In this document: positions 1 through 8,478 of the stretch, in pieces | Layout of the letters: each line of letters starts with the position of its first letter | How positions within the stretch are numbered: position 1 is the stretch's first letter | Assembly: GCF_900113765.1 (NCBI RefSeq) | Contig: NZ_FOQO01000004.1 | Location: forward strand, 124,001-188,000 | DNA length: 64,000 bases | Source: Parapedobacter indicus | GTDB lineage: Bacteria; Bacteroidota; Bacteroidia; Sphingobacteriales; Sphingobacteriaceae | Direction: 5' to 3' | Program-made: the position numbers and the translations under genes | The notes under the pieces: model-generated | The model's input: only the letters and a program-made list of their open reading frames with translations | Told to the model about the DNA's origin: nothing | Databases searched by the model: none

Positions 1-1
1 C

Positions 2-1216
2 GCGATCCCTACCGGAGCCAATTTCCTCGATCGATCCAACATGTACCACGCCGAAGCGATGTACAATTTCAAGCGGCAGATAGATCCGGCTGTTGTCGAA
101 CTGATCGCGGGTGCCAATTACCGGGTTTACGACCTCAACTCGGAAGGCACTTTGTTTGCGCTGCAGGACAATGGCGAAGAGTTCAATATCCGCGAATACG
201 GTGCCTATGTACAAGCAGGACGCAATTTCAACGATATTTTTAAACTTACGGCATCCCTGCGTTACGACAAAAATGAAAACTTTAAAGGACAATTCAGCCC
301 CCGTGTATCGGGTGTACTTACAGTTGCCGAGCATCATAACTTCCGGGCATCTTTTCAACGCGGATTCCGCATCCCCACCACCCAAAATCAATACATAGAC
401 CTGGTGACTCCCCAAGCACACCTGGTGGGTGGCCTACCCCTATTCCGCGAACGATATAACATGATCGAAAATCCGGTATATGCCCTGTCTGATGTCCAAA
501 ATGGAAACCCCACGCCTTACCAATTCAAAGAATGGGAGCCTGAGAAAGTGGAAACTTACGAAGTGGGCTATAAAAGTGCTATTGACAACCGGCTGTTCGT
601 TGATCTGTTTTATTATTACAACCGGTTCCTTACATTCGAAGGAGCTGCCGTGCTGGTACAACTAAAAGACCCGGGCGGTTCGCTGGCAGACCTGGCGGAT
701 CCTACTCGCCGCACCGTATATAGCATGCCGTTAAATGCTCCCCAAACTATCAAAAATTCCGGATGGGGCATCGGATTGGATTACCTCATCGGAAATGGGT
801 TTACACTCACGGGCAATGTCACTCAGAATGTACTGCTCAACGGCGACAAAATCCGTGAACGGGATCCCTCATTTATTACATCGTTCAACTCACCGGAATA
901 TCGGTTCAATGTAGGACTTTCCAATCGGGATATCAAACGAACCGGATGGGGCTTTGGTCTTACGTTCCGTCATCAAACCGAATTTCTGTGGAATGGAACG
1001 ATTGGTACACCGGCTATCAATGTGGCCAGGCAATCCATCATACCGGCATTTTCCACGTTTGATGCACAAATAAGTAAGAAAATTCCCGGTATCAAATCCA
1101 TTGTGAAATTAGGTGGCACCAATATAGGCAGTAAATTGTATACAACCGGTTGGGGCAATCCGTCCGTTGGAGGATTATATTACGTATCCATTCTGTTTGA
1201 CGAGTTACTGAATTAA
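2..1216 (+). CDS. TonB-dependent outer-membrane receptor, C-terminal part (cut by the left edge)
   Basis: The reading frame is open from the first bases of the window, so the true start lies upstream; the first ATG at 41 is internal. About 405 residues remain. They are rich in alternating aromatic and polar strands typical of a TonB-dependent receptor beta-barrel (for example RASFQRGFRIPT and the block YEVGYKSAIDNRLFVDLFYY), and the protein ends in a hydrophobic strand (YVSILFDELLN) as expected for barrel insertion. The N-terminal plug and any carboxypeptidase-regulatory domain would be outside the window. The ligand cannot be told from this part. No SusD gene follows, so this is probably a SusD-independent receptor. 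A weak hairpin lies 40 bp downstream. Confidence 0.85.
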   Translation, partial: AIPTGANFLDRSNMYHAEAMYNFKRQIDPAVVELIAGANYRVYDLNSEGTLFALQDNGEEFNIREYGAYVQAGRNFNDIFKLTASLRYDKNENFKGQFSPRVSGVLTVAEHHNFRASFQRGFRIPTTQNQYIDLVTPQAHLVGGLPLFRERYNMIENPVYALSDVQNGNPTPYQFKEWEPEKVETYEVGYKSAIDNRLFVDLFYYYNRFLTFEGAAVLVQLKDPGGSLADLADPTRRTVYSMPLNAPQTIKNSGWGIGLDYLIGNGFTLTGNVTQNVLLNGDKIRERDPSFITSFNSPEYRFNVGLSNRDIKRTGWGFGLTFRHQTEFLWNGTIGTPAINVARQSIIPAFSTFDAQISKKIPGIKSIVKLGGTNIGSKLYTTGWGNPSVGGLYYVSILFDELLN

Positions 1217-1255
1217 TCACGAAATAGTGTAAGGTATCGCAATCAATTTTTGAAT

Positions 1256-1300
1256 GATGCCGCGGATCAAGCGGAATCTGCGGCATCTGTTCTTTCTCTT
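1256..1300 (+). terminator. Possible terminator after the receptor gene
   Basis: An 8-bp perfect stem (GATGCCGC at 1256-1263, GCGGCATC at 1280-1287) is followed by a T-rich but interrupted tail. It lies between the receptor and the ABC exporter genes. The poor T-run makes this a weak call. Confidence 0.35.
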
Positions 1301-1407
1301 CCAGCCGTTGTTCTTTTCGATGCCGCTAAATTAATATCCGACAACCCTGCTGTAACAAATCCCCCCATTGGCCGTCAAAAAGGACAAATGAACCACAGAA
1401 CACACAT

Positions 1408-2367
1408 ATGCTGGAAATCAGAAACATCGTAAAACAATATGCCAATCACCGCGCGTTGGATGATGTCTCCATCCAGGTAGAAAAAGGCAGCATCTTCGGA
1501 CTGCTCGGTCCTAATGGGGCAGGCAAAACATCACTCATCCGCATCATCAACCAGATCACGGCTCCCGACAGCGGCGAAATTTACTTTGACGGTGAACGGC
1601 TCAATCCATCCCATATTGGCCGCATCGGCTATCTTCCTGAAGAACGGGGACTGTACAAAAAGATGGAAATTGGCGAGCAAATGCTCTATCTGGCCCAACT
1701 AAAGGGCCTTTCCCGGAAAGAGGCCACCGAACGCATCAAGCATTGGTTTGAAAAGATGGAAATGCAAAGCTGGTGGCACAAAAAGGTTGAGGATCTGAGC
1801 AAAGGCATGCAACAGAAAGTGCAATTTGTGGCTACCGTGGTGCACCGGCCGGACCTGATCATACTGGACGAACCCTTTTCGGGCTTTGACCCCGTAAACG
1901 TTAATATCATCAAAGAGGAAATACTTTCGCTCAATCGCAGCGGTGCCACCCTGATTTTTTCGACGCACCGGATGGAATCCGTGGAGGAACTTTGTGATAG
2001 TATTGTCCTCATCAATAAATCCAAAAAGATATTGGACGGCAAGCTAAGCGATATCAAAAATGTTTATCGAACCAACACGTACCGGATAGCACACCTGCCT
2101 TCCCCTGAGCCCTTGTTGGCCGTGGACGGGCTTTTTACAATCGAAGATCAGGTAGGCACACCGGAGGAAAGCACCACACTTACCGTTAAAATTGCGCAGG
2201 GAAAGACGATCAACGACGTATTGATGTACCTTATTCCCCGGGTCCAAATCCACGAATTAAAGGAAATTATTCCCAGTATACACGATATTTTTGTACAGCA
2301 GGTAACCGTCCAGGCGTCATATCCCTTATTGAAACACACGAATGAACAAGATATTACTCATCATTAA
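1408..2367 (+). CDS. ABC transporter ATP-binding protein, NatA-type
   Basis: 319 residues, ATPase of an ABC exporter on the inner face of the membrane. Walker A GPNGAGKT is at about 34-41, the signature LSKGM at about 130-134, Walker B LIILDEP at about 150-156 and the switch histidine in STHRM near 187. After the ATPase domain there is a C-terminal extension of about 90 residues, as in NatA-like proteins (DUF4162-type). The gene overlaps the start of the permease gene by 26 bp, so the two are translationally linked and form one transporter. NatAB of Bacillus subtilis exports sodium; members of this family in Bacteroidota are mostly uncharacterised, so the substrate is unknown. The CDS starts at ATG 1408. 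Confidence 0.92.
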   Translation: MLEIRNIVKQYANHRALDDVSIQVEKGSIFGLLGPNGAGKTSLIRIINQITAPDSGEIYFDGERLNPSHIGRIGYLPEERGLYKKMEIGEQMLYLAQLKGLSRKEATERIKHWFEKMEMQSWWHKKVEDLSKGMQQKVQFVATVVHRPDLIILDEPFSGFDPVNVNIIKEEILSLNRSGATLIFSTHRMESVEELCDSIVLINKSKKILDGKLSDIKNVYRTNTYRIAHLPSPEPLLAVDGLFTIEDQVGTPEESTTLTVKIAQGKTINDVLMYLIPRVQIHELKEIIPSIHDIFVQQVTVQASYPLLKHTNEQDITHH

Positions 2368-3670
2368 GCGTGAATACCTCAGCCGGGTAAAGAAACGGTC
2401 TTTTCTATTGGTTACCTTTCTCGTACCTCTGGTTATCATTGGCATTTATGCCCTCACCATCTATCTAACGGCGCGGAGCTTTGAAAATAACAAGGCTACA
2501 GTTCACGTGGTCGACCAAAGTGGCTTGTTCGCCGGAAAGATTGAAAGCACGAAAAACATCACTTTTATCCCGGTAAAAACGGCGGAAAATACAGCAGACG
2601 AACGAGCACACATGCTGGATGGAGAAGGCAAGAATTTTCTGCTGATCATTCCTCCGGACATTACCACTTCTTCCCATGCCGAATTGATCGCTAAAGAGAC
2701 CGCTAGTCTAACCATCCAGGGCGATATTAGCCGTCAACTGGAAAACGTATTACGCGATATTGCGTTTGCGAATGCCGGCATTGATCGCGCCACGGTGGAA
2801 AATATCCGTCCCGAGGTGACGATTTCTGCCAAAGAAATCACGGATGAGGGTGAAAAAGACAGCAGCGCAGGCGCGGCGATGGGCATTGCCATGTCGCTTT
2901 CCATTGTGGTATATATCTGTTTGTTTTTATATGGGTCGCAAGTGATGCGGGGCGTCATCGAGGAGAAAAACAGCCGCATTGTGGAAGTGATTATCTCGTC
3001 GGTTAAACCTTTCCAACTGATGATGGGCAAGATTGTGGGCATCGGATTGGTAGGGCTCACCCAGTTCATTCTCTGGATTATCCTCTCTACGACATTGGTG
3101 GGCGTAGCGAGCGCCGGTTTAGTAGACGGCGAGGACATTAAGACGCAGATCGAGCAGCAGCAGGCACTATCAAATGGCGAGACGCAACTTGCAAAGCCCC
3201 AAATGGGCATGTTCGGTACCGTTAAGCAGGAGCTGAATAAGGTGGATTTCCAAGCGATCATTACTACCTTTCTGTTGTATTTCTTCGGTGGTTATCTGCT
3301 TTACAGTGCACTGTTTGCGGCCGTCGGCTCGGCAGTGGATAGTGAAACGGAAACGCAGCAGTTTATGTTTCCGATTACGATACCCTTGCTCTTTACCTAT
3401 ATACTTTCGTTTGGCGTATTAGTCAACGACCCGAATGGCCCGTTAGCTTTTTGGCTGAGTATGATACCGTTTACATCTCCCATTGCCATGTTGGTCCGCA
3501 TACCTTTTGGAGTTCCGGGGTGGCAGATCGGTTTGTCATTGCTACTGCTGATTGGTGGGTTTATCTTCACTACCTGGGTAGCAGCGCGCATTTACCGTGT
3601 CGGTATCCTGATGTATGGCAAGAAAGCAAGTTACAAGGAGTTGGTGAAATGGCTTCGTTATAAAAATTGA
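2342..3670 (+). CDS. ABC-2 type permease, NatB-like
   Basis: 442 residues, membrane partner of the preceding ATPase. A first membrane segment is at about 21-43 (FLLVTFLVPLVIIGIYALTI), followed by a large extracytoplasmic domain of about 130 residues, then five or so further membrane segments from about 180 onward (MGIAMSLSIVVYICLFLYG, the VGIGLVGLTQFILWIIL block, and three near the end). The motif RGVIEEKNSRIVEVIISSVKP between segments is typical of ABC-2/NatB permeases. It is encoded in a 26-bp overlap with the ATPase gene and is followed by a strong terminator. Substrate unknown. Confidence 0.9.
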   Translation: MNKILLIIKREYLSRVKKRSFLLVTFLVPLVIIGIYALTIYLTARSFENNKATVHVVDQSGLFAGKIESTKNITFIPVKTAENTADERAHMLDGEGKNFLLIIPPDITTSSHAELIAKETASLTIQGDISRQLENVLRDIAFANAGIDRATVENIRPEVTISAKEITDEGEKDSSAGAAMGIAMSLSIVVYICLFLYGSQVMRGVIEEKNSRIVEVIISSVKPFQLMMGKIVGIGLVGLTQFILWIILSTTLVGVASAGLVDGEDIKTQIEQQQALSNGETQLAKPQMGMFGTVKQELNKVDFQAIITTFLLYFFGGYLLYSALFAAVGSAVDSETETQQFMFPITIPLLFTYILSFGVLVNDPNGPLAFWLSMIPFTSPIAMLVRIPFGVPGWQIGLSLLLLIGGFIFTTWVAARIYRVGILMYGKKASYKELVKWLRYKN

Positions 3671-3700
3671 TTTTTAGTTTTTAATAGTTAGTATGATTGG

Positions 3701-3733
3701 ATCCGATCCCATTTATAGGGATCGGATTTTTTT
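3701..3733 (+). terminator. Rho-independent terminator of the NatAB-like operon
   Basis: A perfect 10-bp stem (ATCCGATCCC at 3701-3710, GGGATCGGAT at 3718-3727) with a 7-nt loop is followed by a run of T to 3733. It sits between two convergent genes. The T-run serves the plus strand; on the minus strand the hairpin has no U-tract. Confidence 0.85.
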
Positions 3734-4627
3734 CTAACGGAATGCGATGGCATCCAGTGATTCGCGCAGCGTCACCTGGTCGGACGCAGACAGTTGGCCC
3801 AACGGAAGCCGGCAAGGTCCGAGGTTAAGGCCACATAGGTTCATGATTTCTTTTTGCGCTGGTATGGGAGAAAATTTCAAAAAGGCGCGGATCATTTCCA
3901 CCAGTTGGAGCTGTTTCTGCTGTGCGGCTTCCAACCTACCGGCGTGAAAGAGGCGCATTACCTCATAATAATGCGGTGCCGCGAAATTGTAGGTACTGCC
4001 GATCGCTCCCCTAGCACCCACAGCCAGTGCACTGAGCAGCAACTCGTCGTAGCCATAGAGTATATCGAATTTACCTTCCTTGTAGTTCAAGCAAGCCTGG
4101 TATTCGTGGAGGGTTGCGGCTGTATACTTAATACCAGCCAGCGTTGGTATCCGTGGTTCAGCGAGATGGAGAAAGTTAATCATGTCTACCGAAACCCCGG
4201 TTACCGCCGGTATGTGATAATAGTAAAACGGAAGCTGGGGTGCCGCGGAAGCAATTTCCGCGAGGCTATCAACCAGTAACTCCGTAGACGCCGGTTTGAA
4301 ATAAAACGCCGCTACGGCCGAAATTGCATCGGCTCCGATGGTTTGGGCATGTACTGCCAGCTTGCGGGCTTCACTGATCGTAGTGTGCCCTACGTGGACC
4401 ATGACCAGCAATCTTCCTTTTGCGGCCTTCACGTATGCTTCGGCCACCTGCATGCGTTCGTCAAGGGTCAGGTTGGGGCCTTCGCCGTTCGTTCCACACA
4501 CAAAAACGCCTTTCAGACCATCCTTCACAAATTTTCCCACCAAGGCTGGTATGACATCCAGATTAACTGAATGATCATTATTCAGCGTCGAAAACGCCGC
4601 AGCTATTAATCCTTCTATTTTCTTCAT
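3734..4627 (-). CDS. nanA: N-acetylneuraminate lyase
   Basis: 297 residues, a TIM-barrel class I aldolase of the DHDPS/NAL family that splits N-acetylneuraminic acid into N-acetylmannosamine and pyruvate in the cytoplasm. The pyruvate-binding loop reads GTNGEG at 45-50, the proton-relay tyrosine is in YHIPAVTG (Tyr137), and the Schiff-base lysine is in GIKYT (Lys167). The HIPAVTG and GSTYN motifs favour a sialic acid lyase over dihydrodipicolinate synthase, and so does the context: sialidase, mutarotase and transporter genes in the same operon. The start overlaps the stop of the mutarotase gene by 4 bp (ATGA). It is the last gene of the operon. Length is normal for the family. Confidence 0.93.
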   Translation of the reverse strand: MKKIEGLIAAAFSTLNNDHSVNLDVIPALVGKFVKDGLKGVFVCGTNGEGPNLTLDERMQVAEAYVKAAKGRLLVMVHVGHTTISEARKLAVHAQTIGADAISAVAAFYFKPASTELLVDSLAEIASAAPQLPFYYYHIPAVTGVSVDMINFLHLAEPRIPTLAGIKYTAATLHEYQACLNYKEGKFDILYGYDELLLSALAVGARGAIGSTYNFAAPHYYEVMRLFHAGRLEAAQQKQLQLVEMIRAFLKFSPIPAQKEIMNLCGLNLGPCRLPLGQLSASDQVTLRESLDAIAFR

Positions 4628-5670
4628 TTTTTTGTAATTAATTCATTGTACAACCACACTTTCCGGCTACGCATGGCGTTACCCAGTTCACCTCCCACTA
4701 GCAGTACACCGCCCTTCCATGGCAATGCTTGCGTCGACACAACTCCTTCGGGTAATGTTCCCACAACAGTCCATGTATCTGTAGATACATCATACCGGAG
4801 TATGGTACGGTTCAGGTGATATTCGTCGCGCATGGTGAGACGGTTGGTAATATTGACACCATCTGATCCCCCGAGGACCCACATCACCTGGCCGTCTGTT
4901 GACACCGTTGGTGCCACCAAAGCTGCCCGCGGCATATCGTCCAATCGTTCCCAGGCGCCGGTCTTTTCATCGATTGGACACCGGTATAAATCGGTCAGGT
5001 AATCAGTCCCAGATTTGCCAGATCCTAACAAAAGATAATGCTTACCATCTTTCGCTAAGGAAGCTAAGACTACACCATGGCGTGATGAAGGCAACGGTCC
5101 AAGGCGTTGCCAGTTTGCCGATGGCTTTCGTTGAAAGTCGAGCATCCACCAGTTGTCCATCCCGTTGGGACAATCCGTGTTCTTTCCGCCGGCCACTATC
5201 ACGCGGCCTGCTGAGACAATCGCACTCAGATAGGCGCATGGCTGTGGCAGCCGTGGCAATTCTTTGAGCCGAACGGTCTGCCTTACCGTATCCCAGGTAA
5301 GTAAAAAAACAGCATCGGATTCCCCGGTATCCGTGGCTCCGCCGACGCAGATAACGCCTTGAGGCGTAGTCGCCGAAGCGCCGTTCGATACGCGGAAAGG
5401 CAACTTTCCCATAGCTATCCATTCATATCCGCCATCGGCGTTCCCGCGGAGCACCCAGATGTCGTCAAGCAGTTGCTTGGTCCCACCGCTCCATTGGGGT
5501 TTATTGAAATGAGATCCACCCGCAACGATTACCACGTTGTTGCTCACACCCAGATAAGCGCCTGCTATTCCCAAGCTATTCGGGAAGTCGGGAAGCCGTA
5601 CGGGATGTGCTTTTCCGGTTATGTAAATCATACTCATCCACAACAAGTTAACGACGATTACTGTACGCAT
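4624..5670 (-). CDS. nanM: Cyclically permuted Kelch mutarotase, N-acetylneuraminate epimerase (NanM-like)
   Basis: 348 residues from ATG 5670, chosen because AGGAG lies 5 bp upstream and because the next residues form a signal peptide (MRTVIVVNLLWMSMIYITGKA). A longer frame reaching 5763 has no such features. The protein is a Kelch-type beta-propeller with repeated VGG/LGG strand ends (VVIVAGGS, GVICVGGA, VIVAGGK, MWVLGGSD, VLLVGGE), as in the mutarotase family to which E. coli NanM belongs. It would speed conversion of alpha- to beta-N-acetylneuraminate in the periplasm after sialidase action. It overlaps the symporter gene by 23 bp and nanA by 4 bp. The exact anomer specificity is inferred from context. 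Confidence 0.85.
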   Translation of the reverse strand: MRTVIVVNLLWMSMIYITGKAHPVRLPDFPNSLGIAGAYLGVSNNVVIVAGGSHFNKPQWSGGTKQLLDDIWVLRGNADGGYEWIAMGKLPFRVSNGASATTPQGVICVGGATDTGESDAVFLLTWDTVRQTVRLKELPRLPQPCAYLSAIVSAGRVIVAGGKNTDCPNGMDNWWMLDFQRKPSANWQRLGPLPSSRHGVVLASLAKDGKHYLLLGSGKSGTDYLTDLYRCPIDEKTGAWERLDDMPRAALVAPTVSTDGQVMWVLGGSDGVNITNRLTMRDEYHLNRTILRYDVSTDTWTVVGTLPEGVVSTQALPWKGGVLLVGGELGNAMRSRKVWLYNELITKK

Positions 5671-7132
5671 TATCTCCTGTGATTTTCTTTCTGCTAAACA
5701 CCAATCGAAGTTGATCCTCATTCGGCCTGCGACCGGAAAGCCGGCTGACCAGTTCTCCAACAATCAGGGTGGTGAGGCCACCGATGGCGCTATACCACAT
5801 AAACGATACTTCTGTTACCAGCGCAGTTACCAATACCGCAGAGAAGCCCCCTAAAAACCCAAAGATGGCGCCCCGACTTTCTGCCCGTTTGCTGAGCATC
5901 CCCAATAAGAAAACTCCCACCAATGCACCACCGAAAAAATTAATGATCGAGGTAGAAGCTTCCAGCAGGTTACCCAGCAGCCCCCCCATACATGCCAATA
6001 GGGTTGCAACTAAACCAAATACTAAGGTCATTCTGCGCGCCAGTCGCACCGAGCCGTCGCGCTTTTTGAACCGCCGGTAGAAATCGGCCATGAAAACCGT
6101 GGTCATCGAGTTGAGAACAGAGCTGATCGTAGACATTGAGGCGGCGAACAGCGCCGATACGATCAGCCCTTTTAGGCCAACGGGCAATTCGTGGATAACA
6201 AAATGGATGAACACTTCGTTAGTGGGGATGTTTACATTATTTTCCTGGGCATAAAACGCAAACAGGACCGCGCCCTCGAAGAAAATAAGAAATCCAATCA
6301 CGGAAGCGACAAGCAAAGAGGTTACAAATGCGTAGTTAGCTTTCCGCAACGAACTAACCGACAAGAACCGCTGCATTTCCGACTGATCAGTACCAAACTG
6401 CGAAATGATCAGAAACGTACCGCCAATAATACCACTCCAAATGGTATAGGTATCTGTTACGTCTGTAGAAAAATTAAAGTAATTAAATTTCCCGTGCTGA
6501 CGAGCTACGTCAAACACCTGTTCAAATCCACCTTCAATCTTGGAAACCGCAATAAAAATCACCACAAAAATGCCGCCCATCATAATCAGTAGCTGGGGCA
6601 CGTCCGTCCAAATCACTGCTTTCAGACCGCCCATCAGCGTGTAACAGGTGGTCACTACACCCGTTACCAATACGATCCACAATGGATCGACACCGGTTAA
6701 CACACTTAACACGAGCGCGGGAGCATAGATGCCTACGGCGAGAAATGCACATTTAAATCCGATGAAAAGCCCACTGGCTAACAGACGCAACACCGGACTG
6801 AAACGCTTTTCGAGATATTCGTAAATGGAATAGAGGCGTAATCGGAAGAAAAAAGGCAATACGACGATGCAGATAATGGCTACCGCAATAGGCACTGCCA
6901 ACCGGTATTGCAAGAAAGAAAAATCAGTAGAGAAACCCAGACCCACCGCCCCGATGTAGGAAATAGCACTGGTTACAGTGGCGATACCCGCCATGGCTGC
7001 TGCCCACCAGGGTATTTCGCCTCCCCCCATGAGAAAGTCTTTGAGCGACTTCTGCGACTTGCTGAAAAAGCTGGCCACCCATACAACTGCCACAAAATAG
7101 GCAATTACTAAAATCACATCGACGACATGCAT
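5648..7132 (-). CDS. Sodium:solute symporter, predicted sialic acid transporter
   Basis: 494 residues with about 13 membrane segments, member of the SSS family. The protein begins with a periplasmic-facing first helix (VDVILVIAYFVAVVWVASFF) and contains the conserved sequence WWAAAMAGIATVTSAISYIG, and SALFAASMSTISSVLNSMTT with the family's small-residue/Ser-rich Na+-site helix. SSS-type sialic acid transporters (SiaT/NanT of the SSS family) are known from Proteus and Salmonella; specificity here rests on the operon: sialidase, SusCD, mutarotase and lyase. It follows the 111-residue gene by 1 bp and overlaps the mutarotase gene. Confidence 0.85.
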   Translation of the reverse strand: MHVVDVILVIAYFVAVVWVASFFSKSQKSLKDFLMGGGEIPWWAAAMAGIATVTSAISYIGAVGLGFSTDFSFLQYRLAVPIAVAIICIVVLPFFFRLRLYSIYEYLEKRFSPVLRLLASGLFIGFKCAFLAVGIYAPALVLSVLTGVDPLWIVLVTGVVTTCYTLMGGLKAVIWTDVPQLLIMMGGIFVVIFIAVSKIEGGFEQVFDVARQHGKFNYFNFSTDVTDTYTIWSGIIGGTFLIISQFGTDQSEMQRFLSVSSLRKANYAFVTSLLVASVIGFLIFFEGAVLFAFYAQENNVNIPTNEVFIHFVIHELPVGLKGLIVSALFAASMSTISSVLNSMTTVFMADFYRRFKKRDGSVRLARRMTLVFGLVATLLACMGGLLGNLLEASTSIINFFGGALVGVFLLGMLSKRAESRGAIFGFLGGFSAVLVTALVTEVSFMWYSAIGGLTTLIVGELVSRLSGRRPNEDQLRLVFSRKKITGDNAYSNRR

Positions 7133-7133
7133 A

Positions 7134-7469
7134 TTATTCTTTGATTACCAAGTGTATAGTCGCTTTATATAAGCTTCCACTTTCCAACAACTCCCCTTTC
7201 AGGCGCAGCCAACCACCAAAGTGACTCACCCGCCGAAAAGCCCGTTCCTTGACCCTTATCGGTTCGAAAATTGTACCTTCATCCAGCCAATTTACGCCGT
7301 CTACGCTGATTTGCACCTTCAGGTGCAGGCTTCCGCTACCTTCGTCCAATTGTTCCACATCAACGAAGAAGATAGCTTCCGAAGCCCAGGCCACCTCCAA
7401 CGGGTGTGTTTCAAAATCCGTGTCGAATGTTTTACGTTGTTCGAGCGTGCTCGTTTGGAATTGTCTCAT
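7134..7469 (-). CDS. Protein of unknown function in the nan operon (111 aa)
   Basis: I do not recognise this protein. It is 111 residues, has no signal peptide or membrane segment and so is probably cytoplasmic. The pattern is beta-rich (IFFVDVEQLDEG, LHLKVQISVDGVNWLDEG, GGWLRLKGEL, LYKATIHLVIKE), suggesting a small beta-sandwich, perhaps a jelly-roll. A good ribosome site (GAGAGGGAAAG) precedes ATG 7469. It lies 15 bp after the 7485-8405 gene and ends 1 bp before the symporter start, so it is firmly in the sialic acid operon. A role as a carbohydrate-binding or accessory protein is a guess. Confidence 0.75.
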   Translation of the reverse strand: MRQFQTSTLEQRKTFDTDFETHPLEVAWASEAIFFVDVEQLDEGSGSLHLKVQISVDGVNWLDEGTIFEPIRVKERAFRRVSHFGGWLRLKGELLESGSLYKATIHLVIKE

Positions 7470-7484
7470 TGTCTTTCCCTCTCG

Positions 7485-8405
7485 TTAATCTACAGAAATC
7501 ACTACCGAATCTACAAAAAGAAATATGCGGCGGTCACTGTCATTTTCAATCCATATTACCGGATTTAACAACCCTTCGATGCGTGCATATGGGGGTACGT
7601 CCGTAGGCTGGAACTGCCCCAGATCAAACACTTTGTCGCGCGATTGCAGTTCTACGTAACGCCGCTCATGCAGGTCATAGGTAAGACGCAGGTAAAGCCA
7701 GTTGATTTTGTCATCGCTTTCGTTATAGCAAAGCTCCTGTCGGCTATCGGGCACGAACTGATAACCGTCGGCGCGGCCATCCGGATAACGGCGACCGTAC
7801 CACATCGGGTCCACCCCACGCTTGCACCAGTCGCCATCGGTACCGTATGCCCAATCATTGTCCGATACATCATTGGCTTGCATCACCTGCCATTCCTTCT
7901 TCAATTCTCCATTTACCGAGTTGACGTAACGCACGCCTACGAAATTTCGGGCCTTAGCATCTTGCATATCGAAACTCACGCCGAAAGCCCGAATGTCGTT
8001 TTCGCTCAGGCCAGACCGGTCCTGTTCGGTTGTATACGCGTACCACATTTCAAATTGTAAGCGATTGGGTTTCCGATGCATGGTCAACCGCTTGATGGCA
8101 TGGCTGATACTCCCCGGCGCCGGCGGTTCCTGGTAGGGGTTCGCTACTGGCCGCGTGGCCAATTTCAGCGAGTAGATTCCATCCATCGATCCGTGTGTAC
8201 CCGAAAAACGAAACGTACCGGAGCTTAGCATAATTGGCCCCCATTGGGTTTTTTCCACTATACTGTCACGTACACCGAAGTTATCTAGCGTATAATTAGG
8301 CATCAGGTTTGTCCATCCGCACAACCCATTGTCAAAGTCGTCGAAACAAAGGATGTGCTTCAAAGGTTGGAACTTGTCCAGTCGGTAATCTAGCATTCTA
8401 TTCAT
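7485..8405 (-). CDS. Protein of unknown function in the nan operon (306 aa)
   Basis: 306 residues starting at ATG 8405 (the codon before it is TTG). There is no signal peptide, so despite its place right after SusD it should be cytoplasmic or leave by an unknown route. The sequence is beta-strand and aromatic rich, with an opening FDDFDNGLCGW and a later FDLGQFQ plus a C-terminal IFLFVDSVVISVD; this layout resembles concanavalin-like/laminin-G sandwiches found in glycan-associated proteins. No catalytic motif is evident. It sits 73 bp downstream of susD and 15 bp upstream of the small 111-residue gene, with all three on the same strand. Function unknown; a glycan-related role is inference. 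Confidence 0.78.
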   Translation of the reverse strand: MNRMLDYRLDKFQPLKHILCFDDFDNGLCGWTNLMPNYTLDNFGVRDSIVEKTQWGPIMLSSGTFRFSGTHGSMDGIYSLKLATRPVANPYQEPPAPGSISHAIKRLTMHRKPNRLQFEMWYAYTTEQDRSGLSENDIRAFGVSFDMQDAKARNFVGVRYVNSVNGELKKEWQVMQANDVSDNDWAYGTDGDWCKRGVDPMWYGRRYPDGRADGYQFVPDSRQELCYNESDDKINWLYLRLTYDLHERRYVELQSRDKVFDLGQFQPTDVPPYARIEGLLNPVIWIENDSDRRIFLFVDSVVISVD

Positions 8406-8478
8406 CAATTTAGCAAGTATGTATCATACGTTAATATCCTTGGTTGGATGCCGGCTGCTATGCGTGAGGTATCCATGG

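Noticed and set aside
5671..5763. N-terminal extension of the mutarotase frame
   Set aside because: It lies inside the symporter gene and has no ribosome site; ATG 5670 has AGGAG and begins a signal peptide.
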